Source: Clostridium homopropionicum DSM 5847 (GTDB lineage Bacteria > Bacillota > Clostridia > Clostridiales > Clostridiaceae). From it: a DNA stretch of 64,000 nt. The stretch's first letter is position 1; each line of letters starts with the position of its first letter. The position numbers were made by a program, and so were the translations under genes. The notes beneath the pieces are model-generated. The model made no database searches. It saw only the letters and a list, made by a program, of their open reading frames with translations, and had not been told where the DNA came from. Location: the NCBI RefSeq assembly GCF_001263795.1, contig NZ_LHUR01000042.1, positions 248,001 through 312,000 on the forward strand, given 5' to 3'. Shown here one piece after another: positions 44,717-54,891 of the stretch.

Positions 44717-46015
44717 TTATAAGACCCTTCTATCAATTAATCTTTTAGCTTTACCTTCACTTCTTTCTATTGTCTTTGGTTCAACTAACTTTAGCTTTAT
44801 ACCAATTCCTAAAGTTGATTCAATGTTATGCTTAATTTTCTTAGTAAGACTTTCAAGTTTTCTAATTTGATCTGAGAAAAATACCTCATCTACCTCAACC
44901 CAAACCTCAAGAATATCAAGGTTATTAACTCTGTCAACAAATAACATATAGTGAGGCTTAGTTTCCCCCATTTCAAGAAGAACACTCTCAACTTGAGAAG
45001 GAAATACATTAACTCCTCTTATTATAATCATATCATCACTTCTGCCAAGGATTTTTTCCATTCTTACTAAAGTTCTTCCACATTCACATTCTCCATCTTT
45101 AAGTACAGTAAGGTCTCTTGTTCTATATCTTAAAAGAGGCATACCTTCTTTTGTAATAGTTGTAAATACTAATTCTCCTTTACTTCCATAAGGAAGTACT
45201 TCACAAGTCTCAGGATTGATTATTTCAGGTACAAAATGATCTTCGTTTATATGAAGTCCATTTTTCATTTCGCAGTCATAAGCAACTCCAGGTCCTATTA
45301 TTTCACTAAGACCATAAATATCCATTGCCTTAATGTTTAAGCTTTCTTCTATTTCTTTTCTCATATTTTCTGTCCAAGGCTCAGCTCCGAATATACCAAC
45401 CCTTAGTTTTAGATCTTCTCTTTTTATACCCATTTCTTGCATTGATTCAGCAATGTACAAAGCATAAGATGGGGTACATGCAAGTGCAGTACTGCCAAAG
45501 TCCTTCATTATTTGAATTTGTTTTTTAGTGTTTCCTCCTGAAATAGGTATTACAGCTGCCCCTACCTTTTCTGCACCATAATGCAATCCCATTCCTCCAG
45601 TAAATAAACCATACCCATAGGCAACTTGTATAAAATCATGGTTATCAACTCCATAAGAATAAAGAGCTCTTGCTACTACTTCTGACCAAGTTCTTAAGTC
45701 TTTTCTTGAATATCCAACTACTACTGGTTTTCCAGTAGTTCCTGAGGATGCATGAAGTCTTACAATTTGACTCATTGGAATAGCAGCAAGTCCAAAAGGA
45801 TAATTTTCTCTTAAATCCTGTTTAGTTGTAAAAGGAAGTTTTGATAAATCCTCTATACCTTGAATATCTCCTGGTTCTAAACCAAGTTCATGCATTTTTT
45901 TTCTGTAAAAAGGCACATTGTGATAAACCCTTTCTACTGTATGTCTAAGTCTTCTCCCTTGAAGTTCCCTCATCTCATCGCGACTCATGCATTCGCTTCT
46001 TTCATCCCAAATCAT
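44717..46015 (-). CDS. paaK: Phenylacetate-CoA ligase
   Basis: The 432-residue adenylate-forming enzyme has the ATP-binding motif [13 protein letters not shown], the YGLSE motif, and the later RYRTRDLT and [11 protein letters not shown] signatures. It links arylacetates to CoA with ATP, or runs in reverse to conserve energy. It sits directly after iorB. IOR makes arylacetyl-CoA from aryl-2-oxoacids, so the ligase could release ATP from that CoA thioester during amino-acid fermentation, which is inferred. Confidence 0.88.
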   Translation of the reverse strand: MIWDERSECMSRDEMRELQGRRLRHTVERVYHNVPFYRKKMHELGLEPGDIQGIEDLSKLPFTTKQDLRENYPFGLAAIPMSQIVRLHASSGTTGKPVVVGYSRKDLRTWSEVVARALYSYGVDNHDFIQVAYGYGLFTGGMGLHYGAEKVGAAVIPISGGNTKKQIQIMKDFGSTALACTPSYALYIAESMQEMGIKREDLKLRVGIFGAEPWTENMRKEIEESLNIKAMDIYGLSEIIGPGVAYDCEMKNGLHINEDHFVPEIINPETCEVLPYGSKGELVFTTITKEGMPLLRYRTRDLTVLKDGECECGRTLVRMEKILGRSDDMIIIRGVNVFPSQVESVLLEMGETKPHYMLFVDRVNNLDILEVWVEVDEVFFSDQIRKLESLTKKIKHNIESTLGIGIKLKLVEPKTIERSEGKAKRLIDRRVL

Positions 46016-46045
46016 TAAAAGCCCCCCTATTTTACATAATAATAA

Positions 46046-46618
46046 TTAATCATTTTTTAGATTATATCCCAGTTCAAAAGCCTTTAAATTTACTTCTAGT
46101 AAGCTAGAAGGTACAGTTTCACTTATTGCCTTTTTCCATTCTTCTTTAGAGATTTCTGATATAGCTGCTAAAATTCCTATTAATACTAAATTAGTTGTTC
46201 TAACACTTCCTGACTTGCTTGCAAGCTCTACTGCATCAGTAATTATTAATTTTATTGGCAGCTGTGAAAGCTCCTCTTCTAGACTTTCAGGATATTCCAT
46301 AGCACCAGTTATTACAGGCATAGGCTCTATTCTTTGATTACTTATTATAAGAGTTCCATTTTTCTTTAGGAATTCTGCATATCTTGCTCCTTCAAGCATT
46401 TCAAAAGCAAGAATAACATCTGCTGTTCCTTTTTCTACAATAGGGGAATATATCTTTTCACCAAATTTAACATAAGTAACAACACTTCCACCTCTTTGTG
46501 ACATTCCATGTACCTCAGAAACCTTAACATCTAAACCAAGATTCTGAGCTAGCTTTCCAATTATTCTGCTGGCAAGTAATGCCCCTTGTCCTCCAACTGC
46601 GGATATTAATATGTTCAT
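46046..46618 (-). CDS. iorB: Indolepyruvate ferredoxin oxidoreductase, beta subunit
   Basis: Started at MNILISAVGGQGALLAS (GGAGGGG 7 nt upstream), the protein is 190 residues; a 15-residue extension overlaps iorA and is rejected. It contains the GGQG motif and SQRGG typical of the gamma-type domain of 2-oxoacid:ferredoxin oxidoreductases. It sits 3 bp after the iorA stop, so the two subunits are co-translated. Confidence 0.9.
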   Translation of the reverse strand: MNILISAVGGQGALLASRIIGKLAQNLGLDVKVSEVHGMSQRGGSVVTYVKFGEKIYSPIVEKGTADVILAFEMLEGARYAEFLKKNGTLIISNQRIEPMPVITGAMEYPESLEEELSQLPIKLIITDAVELASKSGSVRTTNLVLIGILAAISEISKEEWKKAISETVPSSLLEVNLKAFELGYNLKND

Positions 46619-46620
46619 AC

Positions 46621-48357
46621 TTATTCCCCTCCTATTGCGTTGAACTTGCACACCTTTGTACATAGGTCACAGCCTACACAAAGTATGCTATTTATTTCTG
46701 CTTTATTGTTTTTGAAGGCAATAGCAGGACATCCTATCTTCATACATGCCTTGCAGCCCTTACATGCATCCTTATCTATTTTAAGTGACTTTTTAACCAT
46801 GTTCGCTCTTTTAAGAAGCATACAAGGTCTTTTTGTTATTATTAAGGATGGTTCCTCTGCAGCTGTTTCTTCTTTGATAATTTTTTCAAGATTTTCAATA
46901 TCGAATGCATCTATAGTTCGTATTCTTTTGATACCAACAGCTCTTCCTATAGCTTCAAAATCAATTGCAACAGTTGGTTCACCTTTTAAAGTATATCCAG
47001 TTGCTGGATTTTCTTGATGACCAGTCATTCCTGTTATAGAGTTATCCAATATAATTACTGTAGTGTTACCTTTATTATAAACAACATCAATCAATCCTGT
47101 AATACCAGAATGAATAAATGTAGAATCTCCTAACACTGCAACAGATTTCTTTGCAAAATCTTTACCACGAGCTTTTTCAAAACCTAATGCCATACCTACA
47201 CTAGCACCCATACAGATTGATGTATCCATTGAATTTAATGGAGCAAAGGCCGCCAAGGTATAACATCCTATATCTCCTGAAGCGTGTAATCCTAATTTCT
47301 TTAATATATAAAATACACCTCTGTGGTGACAGCCTGGACATAAAACTGGAGGTCTTCCAGGAACCTTTTTTGAAAAATCAGGTTCCACCCCTTCCAAAGT
47401 TTCATTTAATATTGCCTTTCTAATGATCTCTGGGCTAAGTTCACCAATTGTTGGAATAATCTCTTTACCAATTACCTTAAGTCCCCAGGATTTAATTTTT
47501 TCTTCAAATATAGGTTCTAATTCTTCTACTACATATACTTTATCACATCTATTTACAAATTCAGTTATTTTATTTTTAGGCAGAGGATATGATAATCCAA
47601 GTTTTAAATAAGAGGCATTTGGCATTACTTCTTTTGAATACTGATAGGCTATTCCGCTTGTTATGATTCCTATATTCAAGTTGTTGTACTCAACCTTATT
47701 TAAATCTGTGATTTCTGCAAATTCTTCAAGCTTTCTTAATCTTTCTTCTGCTACTACTCTTCTCTTTTTTGCAACAGCAGGTGCTACTATATATTTATTG
47801 GGATTTTGATCATAGTCCTTTAGATGATACTCTCCCTTCGCTTTTATTTCTACTATACTTTGTGAATGGGAAACTCTTGTACTTAATCTTAAAATAACAG
47901 GAGTATCAAATTCTTCGCTTATTTTAAGTGCCTGTCCTAAAAATTCCTTACATTCTTCACTATCTGAAGGCTCTACTACAGGTACTTTTGCTGCAATACC
48001 AAAATACCTAGTATCTTGTTCGTTTTGAGAACTGTGCTGACCTGGATCATCTGCAACAGCAACAACAAGTCCTGCATTAACTCCCGGATAAGATATTGAC
48101 ATTAATGGGTCAGCTGCCACATTAAGTCCTACATGTTTCATAGACACTATAGTCCTAGCTCCAGCAATTGAAGCTCCAATCCCTACTTCTAAGGCTACCT
48201 TTTCATTGGGAGACCACTCTACATTAATATTATCATATTTTGCAATATACTCTGTTATTTCAGTACTAGGTGTTCCTGGATATGCCGTAGCTACCGTTAC
48301 CCCATATTCATAGGCTCCCCTAGCAACGGCTTCATTACCTAATAATAGTTTTTTCAT
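46621..48357 (-). CDS. iorA: Indolepyruvate ferredoxin oxidoreductase, alpha subunit
   Basis: The 578-residue protein has an N-terminal pyrimidine-binding domain (about 1-190), a thiamine diphosphate domain (about 330-500, with GDIGCYTL and GDSTFIHSG), and a C-terminal pair of 4Fe-4S motifs starting CKGCKACMKIGCP and CVGCDLCTKVC. It oxidatively decarboxylates aryl pyruvates from Trp, Phe and Tyr to aryl-acetyl-CoA with reduced ferredoxin. It starts a four-gene operon with iorB, paaK and the ACT gene. Confidence 0.93.
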   Translation of the reverse strand: MKKLLLGNEAVARGAYEYGVTVATAYPGTPSTEITEYIAKYDNINVEWSPNEKVALEVGIGASIAGARTIVSMKHVGLNVAADPLMSISYPGVNAGLVVAVADDPGQHSSQNEQDTRYFGIAAKVPVVEPSDSEECKEFLGQALKISEEFDTPVILRLSTRVSHSQSIVEIKAKGEYHLKDYDQNPNKYIVAPAVAKKRRVVAEERLRKLEEFAEITDLNKVEYNNLNIGIITSGIAYQYSKEVMPNASYLKLGLSYPLPKNKITEFVNRCDKVYVVEELEPIFEEKIKSWGLKVIGKEIIPTIGELSPEIIRKAILNETLEGVEPDFSKKVPGRPPVLCPGCHHRGVFYILKKLGLHASGDIGCYTLAAFAPLNSMDTSICMGASVGMALGFEKARGKDFAKKSVAVLGDSTFIHSGITGLIDVVYNKGNTTVIILDNSITGMTGHQENPATGYTLKGEPTVAIDFEAIGRAVGIKRIRTIDAFDIENLEKIIKEETAAEEPSLIITKRPCMLLKRANMVKKSLKIDKDACKGCKACMKIGCPAIAFKNNKAEINSILCVGCDLCTKVCKFNAIGGE

Positions 48358-48548
48358 AAATCTAGCCCCTTCCTTATATTAAAAGCTTTTAATAATTATA
48401 CATTATTTTTTTAACTTATATCAACATAAAATAGAAAATGGATCAAAAGCTTAATTTATTAAATCACACTTAAAAAATTCAGAAAAATAGTAGCATGTCC
48501 AAATATTTGCGAATACTATATATAAATAGCATATAAAGGGGGGGAAAA

Positions 48549-49259
48549 ATGATGCTTACTTCACTTATTATCTCCTTTAGAGAGTGCTTTGAAATGCTTT
48601 TAATTTTAGTGCCTTTACTTGCTTATCTCACAAAAATAGATAGAAAGGATCTGTCAAAATATATTTATTTTGGTTCCTTTATTGGACTTCTTGCAAGCTT
48701 AGTATCTGGTGTGCTGATATTTAACCAAGTAAAGTCACTAGAATTTGCAGTTAAAGACTTATTCGAAGGTTCGATAATGCTTTTCGTATCAGCCTTAATC
48801 TTGTATAGTATAATACTAATAAAAAAACAGCGAAAAGAAATTGCAAAAACTTCTTTTGATGCTTCCGCAGTAAAAATCACGGCCTATAGTTTATTTATAT
48901 TATCTTTTTTAACTATTTTCCGTGAAAGCTTAGAAATAACACTATTCACCTTACCTTTTTTAGCTAACTCTGCCTTTTCAATAGTTTCCGGTATATTATC
49001 TGGGGCTATTTTAGCTATAGTTGTTATGTATTTATTCTACAGAACTTCACTAAAACTAAGTATTAATGTAATATTTAACACCTTAACAATACTTTTAATT
49101 GCAATCGGAGCTGTCACCTTTGGAGAAGGTATTGCTGAGCTATTTCCATCTATGGGACAATCCTTAGAAAAAGCTTCTATGTTAATTTATGGTATTCCAA
49201 CCCTTTATCTATTTATTAAAAGTTTGCTAAAAGAATATGCAAAAAAACAAAATAAATAG
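48549..49259 (+). CDS. FTR1-family iron permease-like protein
   Basis: The 236-residue membrane protein has about seven hydrophobic segments and two REXXE motifs, RECFE (11-15) and RESLE (125-129), which in FTR1/EfeU carry ferric or ferrous iron across the membrane. It lacks EfeO and EfeB partners nearby. The ATG pair at the start follows a very strong GGGGGG site. Iron uptake is likely; other oxidised metals cannot be excluded. Confidence 0.78.
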   Translation: MMLTSLIISFRECFEMLLILVPLLAYLTKIDRKDLSKYIYFGSFIGLLASLVSGVLIFNQVKSLEFAVKDLFEGSIMLFVSALILYSIILIKKQRKEIAKTSFDASAVKITAYSLFILSFLTIFRESLEITLFTLPFLANSAFSIVSGILSGAILAIVVMYLFYRTSLKLSINVIFNTLTILLIAIGAVTFGEGIAELFPSMGQSLEKASMLIYGIPTLYLFIKSLLKEYAKKQNK

Positions 49260-49283
49260 TGCTTAGTTTCATTATATATAGTC

Positions 49284-49327
49284 AGTAAAGAGTATAAATT
49301 TTTTAAAATAAATTTATACTCTTTACT
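49284..49327. terminator. Terminator after the FTR1-like gene
   Basis: AGTAAAGAGTATAAATT pairs with AATTTATACTCTTTACT and is followed by T residues. Confidence 0.9.
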
Positions 49328-49455
49328 TTTTAATTAAAGCAAAATCTTATAGTTAATACTCTTAATAGAATGTTAATAATGTTGTGACAATACTGTAACA
49401 ATTAATGGGTAAACTAAGAATGTAAAATAAAATATGAAAGAAGAGGAGATTTAAA

Positions 49456-50172
49456 ATGAAAAATCCTAAAATGGTTGGTAAAGTTATTGCTGCAGCACTA
49501 GCAGGAAGTATGCTTTTATCCATAACCAGTGTTGCTTTTGCAAAATCTCAAAGTACTTCAGATAATACTACAGCAAAATCTAATATTACTGAAAAGAAGC
49601 AAAACAAACAAATGAATAAAGGAATGACAGAAACTCTAGCTAGTTTAGTCAAGGCTGGTACTATTACTCAAGAACAATCAAATAAAATAAATGAGTATTT
49701 AACAGCAAAACAAACTGCAATGAAAGCTGAAGCAGACAAAATCAAAAACATGACTGCTGAAGAACGCAAGGCTTATTTTGAAGCTAATAAAACAAACAAA
49801 AAAGTAGATTTTCTAAAAGATTTAGTTGATCAAAAGGTTATAACTCAGGCTCAAGCAGATGCAATAAAGAAAGCGATGCCTAAAATGAATAGACCTGGTC
49901 AAAGAGGAATGAAATTAAACCTTGATGCCCAAGTAAAAGCTGGCGTAATAACTCAAGCAGAAGCAGATAAAATTAAAGCCTATATGGAACAAAAGAAAAC
50001 TGAACGACAAGCAGAAATGGATAAAGTTAAAGCTATGACAGAAGAAGAAAGAACTGCATACTTTAAAGATAAAAAAGCAGAAGCAAGAGTAGATTTATTC
50101 TCTGAACTAGTACAACAGGGAATTTTATCTCAAGCAAAGGCTGATGCATTAAAAAACGCTGTTGCTAAATAA
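49456..50172 (+). CDS. Secreted DUF2680-type repeat protein
   Basis: The 238-residue protein has a signal peptide (MKNPKMVGKVIAAALAGSM, predicted cut after AFA at about 29) and at least four helical repeats with a core like LV-x-x-G-x-ITQ-x-QAD-x-I, separated by spacer motifs MTAEERKAYF and MTEEERTAYF. These match the DUF2680 family of Firmicute secreted proteins, whose function is unknown. It is strongly basic and alpha-helical overall. Confidence 0.75.
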   Translation: MKNPKMVGKVIAAALAGSMLLSITSVAFAKSQSTSDNTTAKSNITEKKQNKQMNKGMTETLASLVKAGTITQEQSNKINEYLTAKQTAMKAEADKIKNMTAEERKAYFEANKTNKKVDFLKDLVDQKVITQAQADAIKKAMPKMNRPGQRGMKLNLDAQVKAGVITQAEADKIKAYMEQKKTERQAEMDKVKAMTEEERTAYFKDKKAEARVDLFSELVQQGILSQAKADALKNAVAK

Positions 50173-50243
50173 TTTAAATTAAATGATATAAATACTGATA
50201 CTAATACTAGTACTATTTACCCCCCTTGTAAATAGATGGTCTT

Positions 50244-50273
50244 AAAAAAGCTGCAACTACCTGCAGCTTTTTT
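50244..50273 (+). terminator. Terminator after the DUF2680 gene
   Basis: AAAAAAGCTGCA pairs with TGCAGCTTTTTT around a 6-base loop. Confidence 0.92.
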
Positions 50274-50381
50274 AATTTAGTTTTTTATAAATAACTAAGC
50301 AAAATAGCCTTTATATTACTAGAATAAATATCTTTAAAAAACCAATACTATTTTTGAGAAAATAATGTGAGGTGAATAAAA

Positions 50382-50570
50382 ATGACAACACATGATAAAT
50401 ATTCTTTACATCACGGACACAATGATAGTATTGGATGTACAGTAACTGAGTGTAAATTCCATGATTCTAGAGAAAACTTCTGTACACTAGAGCAAATACA
50501 AGTAACAAAGCATGAATCTGTTGCAAAAACAATACAATGCACTGATTGTGGAAGTTTTGTAAAGGAGTAA
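50382..50570 (+). CDS. DUF1540 small cysteine-rich protein
   Basis: The 62-residue protein has four cysteines in the DUF1540 arrangement (GCTVTECKFHD, then FCTLEQI and CTDCGSF). A metal-binding fold is plausible because the Cys/His spacing is regular. GAGGTG lies 8 nt upstream. It lies between terminators, so it is transcribed alone. Function is unknown. Confidence 0.8.
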   Translation: MTTHDKYSLHHGHNDSIGCTVTECKFHDSRENFCTLEQIQVTKHESVAKTIQCTDCGSFVKE

Positions 50571-50580
50571 ATAGAATTTT

Positions 50581-50621
50581 AATAGAGACTACAGTAGTAT
50601 ATCCTTCTGTAGTCTTCTATT
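50581..50621. terminator. Bidirectional terminator between the DUF1540 and phaC genes
   Basis: GACTACAG pairs with CTGTAGTC, extended by AATAGA/TCTATT, between convergent genes. Confidence 0.8.
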
Positions 50622-50633
50622 ATTAAATTCTAT

Positions 50634-51698
50634 TTATTCACTTCTCTTTTTAACCCATTCTGCAATCTTAGGTGCAAGTACCTTTTGTGATTTAGAGCTT
50701 GTATACATTCCTATATGCCCTACTGGTAATGAAAAATATTCTTTGTCTTTGCTTGATACCAAATCATTTAAAGGAATAGAAGCAGCATTTGGAACTAAGG
50801 TATCTAGTTCTGCATAAATATTCAATAACGGCATATCAATATTTTCTAAATGAACCTTTTCTCCTCCTATTTCAAATTCTCCTTTAACAAGCTTATTTTC
50901 TTGATATAGATCATTTATAAATTGACGAAGTACCTCTCCTGGTTGATCTGGAGCATCTGCTATCCATCTTTCCATCCTCATAAAATTTTTCATTTTATCT
51001 ATATCAGTTGCAGTATCCACCATAGAAATATATTTATTGTAGAATAAATAGAAAGGATTTAATAGCTTATATCCTTCATTCATCAAATCTCCTGGCACTA
51101 CTCCAAAAGTATCTACCATTAAGTCCATGTCTGCGTCCTTACCCCACCTAAACAAAAGTCCATCATTTGTTTCAAAGTCAACTGGAGTAACCATGGCAAT
51201 AAGGCTGTTAACTTTTTCTGGATGCTGTGCTGAAAATATTGTTGAAAAAGTTCCACCTTGGCATATTCCAAGTAGGTTTATTTTTTCTAGATTATGCTTT
51301 TTGCAAATAAACTCAACCGAATCATAAATATAGCCATTGATATAGTCATCCATTGTAAGATACATATCCTCCGGTTTTGGATAACCCCAGTCTATAATAT
51401 AAACATCTAAACCCTCTTCTAACATTTTTTTAACTAGGCTTCTATCTGGCTGTAAATCAACCATATACTGACGATTTATTAAAGCATATACCATTAGCAA
51501 AGGTACTTTGCAAGGATTCTTTACTTTAGGTATATAGTGATATAATTTCATCTTATCTTCTTCAAATACAAGTTCCTTAGGTGTAGCACCTATATGTTCA
51601 TCTTTCTTACTCGCGATGTCTCTTAGAAATTCCATGCTCTTTAGCATTTTACTTTGTAATTTTATGCTTTCTTCAGTTATCATGTTATTAACAAACAT
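50634..51698 (-). CDS. phaC: Polyhydroxyalkanoate synthase, class III catalytic subunit
   Basis: The 354-residue alpha/beta hydrolase has the lipase-like box GICQGG with catalytic C146, and supporting D299 and H328 (VGHIGMY). It polymerises (R)-3-hydroxyacyl-CoA into polyhydroxyalkanoate. Its size matches class III enzymes, which need a PhaE partner; phaE lies 34 bp upstream. It is the last gene of the island that also supplies crotonase, acyl-CoA dehydrogenase and an R-specific hydratase, which could feed it 3-hydroxybutyryl-CoA. Confidence 0.9.
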   Translation of the reverse strand: MFVNNMITEESIKLQSKMLKSMEFLRDIASKKDEHIGATPKELVFEEDKMKLYHYIPKVKNPCKVPLLMVYALINRQYMVDLQPDRSLVKKMLEEGLDVYIIDWGYPKPEDMYLTMDDYINGYIYDSVEFICKKHNLEKINLLGICQGGTFSTIFSAQHPEKVNSLIAMVTPVDFETNDGLLFRWGKDADMDLMVDTFGVVPGDLMNEGYKLLNPFYLFYNKYISMVDTATDIDKMKNFMRMERWIADAPDQPGEVLRQFINDLYQENKLVKGEFEIGGEKVHLENIDMPLLNIYAELDTLVPNAASIPLNDLVSSKDKEYFSLPVGHIGMYTSSKSQKVLAPKIAEWVKKRSE

Positions 51699-51732
51699 AC
51701 CAATTCCTCCTTTATATTGTTTTTAATTTAAG

Positions 51733-52650
51733 CTATCTTCCATTTATCTGTCTCTTTAAGCTTTTAACTTCTTTTCTTAAATCATATATAGTTTTATAGA
51801 GGCTTCTCATATCACTTTTTAAAGGAAAAGGCATCCACTTAACTTGCTTCTCAAGTATAGTATCATGATTCCTCTTATAATTTAGACTTTCTTTTGAAAG
51901 TTTGGCTAAAAGTTTAGAAAACTCATCTGTTCCTAAAAGTTCATTTACTACATCATTATTTTTATTAAACCAATAATTATAGAACTCATTAAAGTCTTTT
52001 GGTGCATTTCCTCCCTTAATCATACCCTGATAATCAACTACTATAGCTTCCATAGTTTCAACTGCCTTTTCTCTAAACATTGTAAAAAATTCATTAAGCG
52101 TATTAATATATGTTTGATAAGATTTTACGTATTCTTTATCTGAGAAAGGACTATTTTCAAAGTATTCCTTTGAAGAAACATTGAAAGGGTCCATAAAACT
52201 AAAATTATAGTCATTATATATTTTAAACAGCTTCATTGGTTCTTTTGTTAATTCCATAATATTATTAGGCATCTCTGACATTACATTTTCAGATAGCATC
52301 TTAATATAATCATCTTTCCATTTATTTATGAACTCTTGTGCATTTTCTGAAGCTTTATCTTCCATTGTTTGTTTTTGAAGATCCTGCCAGAAATTAAATA
52401 GATTAGTGTAAGAACTCATGCCTTCTGACATTTTATTAAATACATCTTTAATTTGATTTCCATCAACCAAGCTAATGTTATTTAAAAACATTTCCTGATT
52501 CTTTTTTATCCATTTGTTTAAGTTGTCCATTGGATTTTCTTCAGGTGAAAAGTTAAAATTATTTTCCCAATTTGGCCACATTTCACCGCCCTTTTCTTGT
52601 ATCTTAAAAAACTCTTTCATAAAGTCATTCTGCATTTTTGTTGAAAACAT
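51733..52650 (-). CDS. phaE: PHA synthase subunit PhaE
   Basis: The 305-residue protein is predicted helical and largely polar, with several Trp/Phe-rich segments and a basic coiled-coil C-terminus (YDLRKEVKSLKRQING). It matches the PhaE pattern of class III synthases and precedes phaC by 34 bp, so the two form the active heteromer. There is no signal peptide or membrane segment. Sequence conservation in this family is low, so the call relies partly on the neighbour. Confidence 0.8.
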   Translation of the reverse strand: MFSTKMQNDFMKEFFKIQEKGGEMWPNWENNFNFSPEENPMDNLNKWIKKNQEMFLNNISLVDGNQIKDVFNKMSEGMSSYTNLFNFWQDLQKQTMEDKASENAQEFINKWKDDYIKMLSENVMSEMPNNIMELTKEPMKLFKIYNDYNFSFMDPFNVSSKEYFENSPFSDKEYVKSYQTYINTLNEFFTMFREKAVETMEAIVVDYQGMIKGGNAPKDFNEFYNYWFNKNNDVVNELLGTDEFSKLLAKLSKESLNYKRNHDTILEKQVKWMPFPLKSDMRSLYKTIYDLRKEVKSLKRQINGR

Positions 52651-52763
52651 AATAACCCCTCCTCAAATAAATACTCTATTACTAATTAATAAAATATGTT
52701 TAAATTAATATGTAATTAATTCAACAAATTCCAAAAATATCCTTTTACATTATAAAAAAAATT

Positions 52764-52807
52764 TAGCAGTCTTGCAATTATTTTTTTAAATAATTTTAAA
52801 ACTGCTA
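52764..52807 (-). terminator. Terminator after the second sigma-54 activator
   Basis: AGCAGT and ACTGCT, extended by AATTATTT/AAATAATT, form a long stem before a T-rich run. Confidence 0.75.
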
Positions 52808-52836
52808 TTGTTATATAAATATATTAAATTCTAAAT

Positions 52837-54240
52837 TTATCTTCTTGTTTTTATATTGTATTTATCTATCTTTTTATATAAAAGACTTCTATGAATACCC
52901 AGTTCCTCGGCTGCTTTTTGGCAATTCCAATTACATTTTTTTAGAATCTCTTGTATTAAAGAGCTTTCATAGCTGTCTACCATATGCTTCAACATTTTTT
53001 CATCGGATCCTGCTAAACTAATAACCTTATGATTTGAAACCATTTTAGATGGCAAATCAGTTAACTGAATAACAAATTCGTCACAGGAAGCATAGGCACT
53101 TTTTATAACGTTATCTAACTCTCTTACATTTCCTGGCCAAAAGTAATTTTCAAAGCATTGCTTAGCCTCATTACTTAAAGTCACTGCTGTCCTATATTCA
53201 ATATTAATTTTATTTAAGAAGTAATTTGCAAAGGTCAATATATCTTCTCTTCTATCTCTCAAAGGTATCATTTCAATGTTTATAACATTAAGCCTATAAT
53301 ATAAGTCTTCTCGAAACTCTCCATTTTTTATCATTTCTACTAGATCTCTTCTGGTAGCTGCAATAACTCTTACATCTATAGGAATAGGTTTTGATCCACC
53401 TATCTTTTCAACTTCTTTTTCCTGTAAAACTCTCAAAAGCTTAACCTGCATGCTTAAAGGCATGTCTCCTATTTCGTCTAAAAGTATTGTGCCTCCATCT
53501 GCCTGTAGAAATTTTCCTTTCTTACCACCTTTTCTTGCTCCTGTAAAAGTACCTTCTTCATATCCAAATAACTCTGACTCTAATAGTTCTGATGGAATTG
53601 CTCCGCAGTTAATGCTAACCATAGGTTTATCTTTTCTGTCACTATTATTATGAATTGCTCGTGCAAAAACTTCCTTTCCTGTTCCAGTTTCTCCAGTTAA
53701 TAAAACTGGGAAAGAGTTTTTAGACGCTTTCATGGCAGATTTTTTTATTTCTAAAAAATTACTGCTGCTTCCGATTACTCCTTCAAAAGAATATTGATTT
53801 GAATTAATTTTTTTATATTCCTCTTTATAGAATTCTAGTTCCGAATACTCTTTCATTAGCTTTTGAGCGGAATCAAGGGTTTGCAATCTAAATTTTACCT
53901 GCGCAACTCCTGCAATTACATTTTTGTTCTCATCAAACACACAAGATCTGCTAACCAATAAAAAGCTATTGTCACTTTCCTTAGTTTCACCATCTACAAA
54001 TTTATGTATAACTCCCTCTTCTCTATAAGCATTTTGAACAATATCAATCATTTTTGAATTTGATATTGTTTCTTTTATATTTCTGCCTATAGCTTTCTCC
54101 TTAGTTGTCCCTAAGAAATCACAATACTGATCATTTATATCTGTAACGATACCACCCTTATCCACAACTATGAACCCATCATCTGTCATTGTAAGTATTT
54201 CGTCGAATATGTATTTATATCTTGCTAAATCGTTTTCCAT
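52837..54240 (-). CDS. PAS-domain sigma-54-dependent transcriptional activator (PHA island)
   Basis: The 467-residue protein has a PAS domain (about 8-120), an AAA+ domain with Walker A GETGTGKE (183-190), the sigma-54 contact loop GTFTGA (230-235), Walker [10 protein letters not shown], and a Fis-type helix-turn-helix at the C-terminus. It is between maoC and phaE, separated from maoC by a terminator. The crt gene at the head of the island has a sigma-54 promoter, making it the likely target, possibly with phaE. The signal sensed by the PAS domain is unknown. Confidence 0.9.
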   Translation of the reverse strand: MENDLARYKYIFDEILTMTDDGFIVVDKGGIVTDINDQYCDFLGTTKEKAIGRNIKETISNSKMIDIVQNAYREEGVIHKFVDGETKESDNSFLLVSRSCVFDENKNVIAGVAQVKFRLQTLDSAQKLMKEYSELEFYKEEYKKINSNQYSFEGVIGSSSNFLEIKKSAMKASKNSFPVLLTGETGTGKEVFARAIHNNSDRKDKPMVSINCGAIPSELLESELFGYEEGTFTGARKGGKKGKFLQADGGTILLDEIGDMPLSMQVKLLRVLQEKEVEKIGGSKPIPIDVRVIAATRRDLVEMIKNGEFREDLYYRLNVINIEMIPLRDRREDILTFANYFLNKINIEYRTAVTLSNEAKQCFENYFWPGNVRELDNVIKSAYASCDEFVIQLTDLPSKMVSNHKVISLAGSDEKMLKHMVDSYESSLIQEILKKCNWNCQKAAEELGIHRSLLYKKIDKYNIKTRR

Positions 54241-54276
54241 AAGAGCTTCACTCCTATCTATTTGTGGATTATAATT

Positions 54277-54306
54277 AAATAGGCAGACTTAGCAGCCTGC
54301 CTATTT
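54277..54306 (-). terminator. Terminator after maoC
   Basis: AAATAGGCAG pairs with CTGCCTATTT around a 10-base loop; the following minus-strand sequence is T/A-rich. A second weaker hairpin lies at 54311-54334. Confidence 0.85.
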
Positions 54307-54398
54307 ACCCATTAAGGTAAGGTAACCCTTAATAATATTATATACTTTTATCACATGATTTTCAAGAATTTTCAGTTTATATGCAAGTTATTAGCCAG

Positions 54399-54848
54399 CT
54401 ATTTTGTAGCCATTACAGTTCCTTCTCCGTCTATAACTATTTCTCCTCTTTGATTTACAATAGTTGTCCTTAAATATGCTATTCTCTTTTCTTTAACTAT
54501 TTTGGTTACTTCTCCAGTTGCAGTAATTGTATCTCCGATTTTAACTGGTGCAATAAATTTCAAGGTTTGTCCTAAATAAATAGCATCAGCTCCTGGAATA
54601 CACATACCAACAATAGTTGAAAAAAACGAAGCTGTAAACATGCCATGGGCAATTCTTTCCCCAAATCTTGTATTCTTTGCATATTCAGCATTAATATGTA
54701 CAGGATTAAAGTCAGCGATTAGTCCTGCATAGGTATTAATGTCTGATTCAGTAATAGTCTTACTTATGCTAGCCTTTTGTCCTATATACATCTCATCTAT
54801 ACTGTAGCCACTCATATTTAAGCTGTTATCATCTATCATGCTGCTCAT
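54399..54848 (-). CDS. MaoC-like (R)-specific enoyl-CoA hydratase (PhaJ-like)
   Basis: The 149-residue hot-dog-fold protein has the R-hydratase 2 motif DFNPVHINAEYAKNTRFGERIAHGMF, with the catalytic Asp and His. Such enzymes hydrate trans-enoyl-CoA to (R)-3-hydroxyacyl-CoA, the substrate of PhaC. It follows etfA by 43 bp and lies just upstream of the PHA regulator and synthase genes. A role in linking crotonyl-CoA to polymer synthesis is inferred from this context. Confidence 0.87.
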   Translation of the reverse strand: MSSMIDDNSLNMSGYSIDEMYIGQKASISKTITESDINTYAGLIADFNPVHINAEYAKNTRFGERIAHGMFTASFFSTIVGMCIPGADAIYLGQTLKFIAPVKIGDTITATGEVTKIVKEKRIAYLRTTIVNQRGEIVIDGEGTVMATK

Positions 54849-54891
54849 ATTTTTAACCTCACCTTCATAATATATTATTTCTTAGAGTATA

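Noticed and set aside
54045-54066. TCATTTTTGAATTTGATA inside the second activator gene, resembling the 18-bp dyads
   Set aside because: It lies in coding sequence, lacks the TTA/TAA outer dyad bases and has no promoter at a suitable distance.
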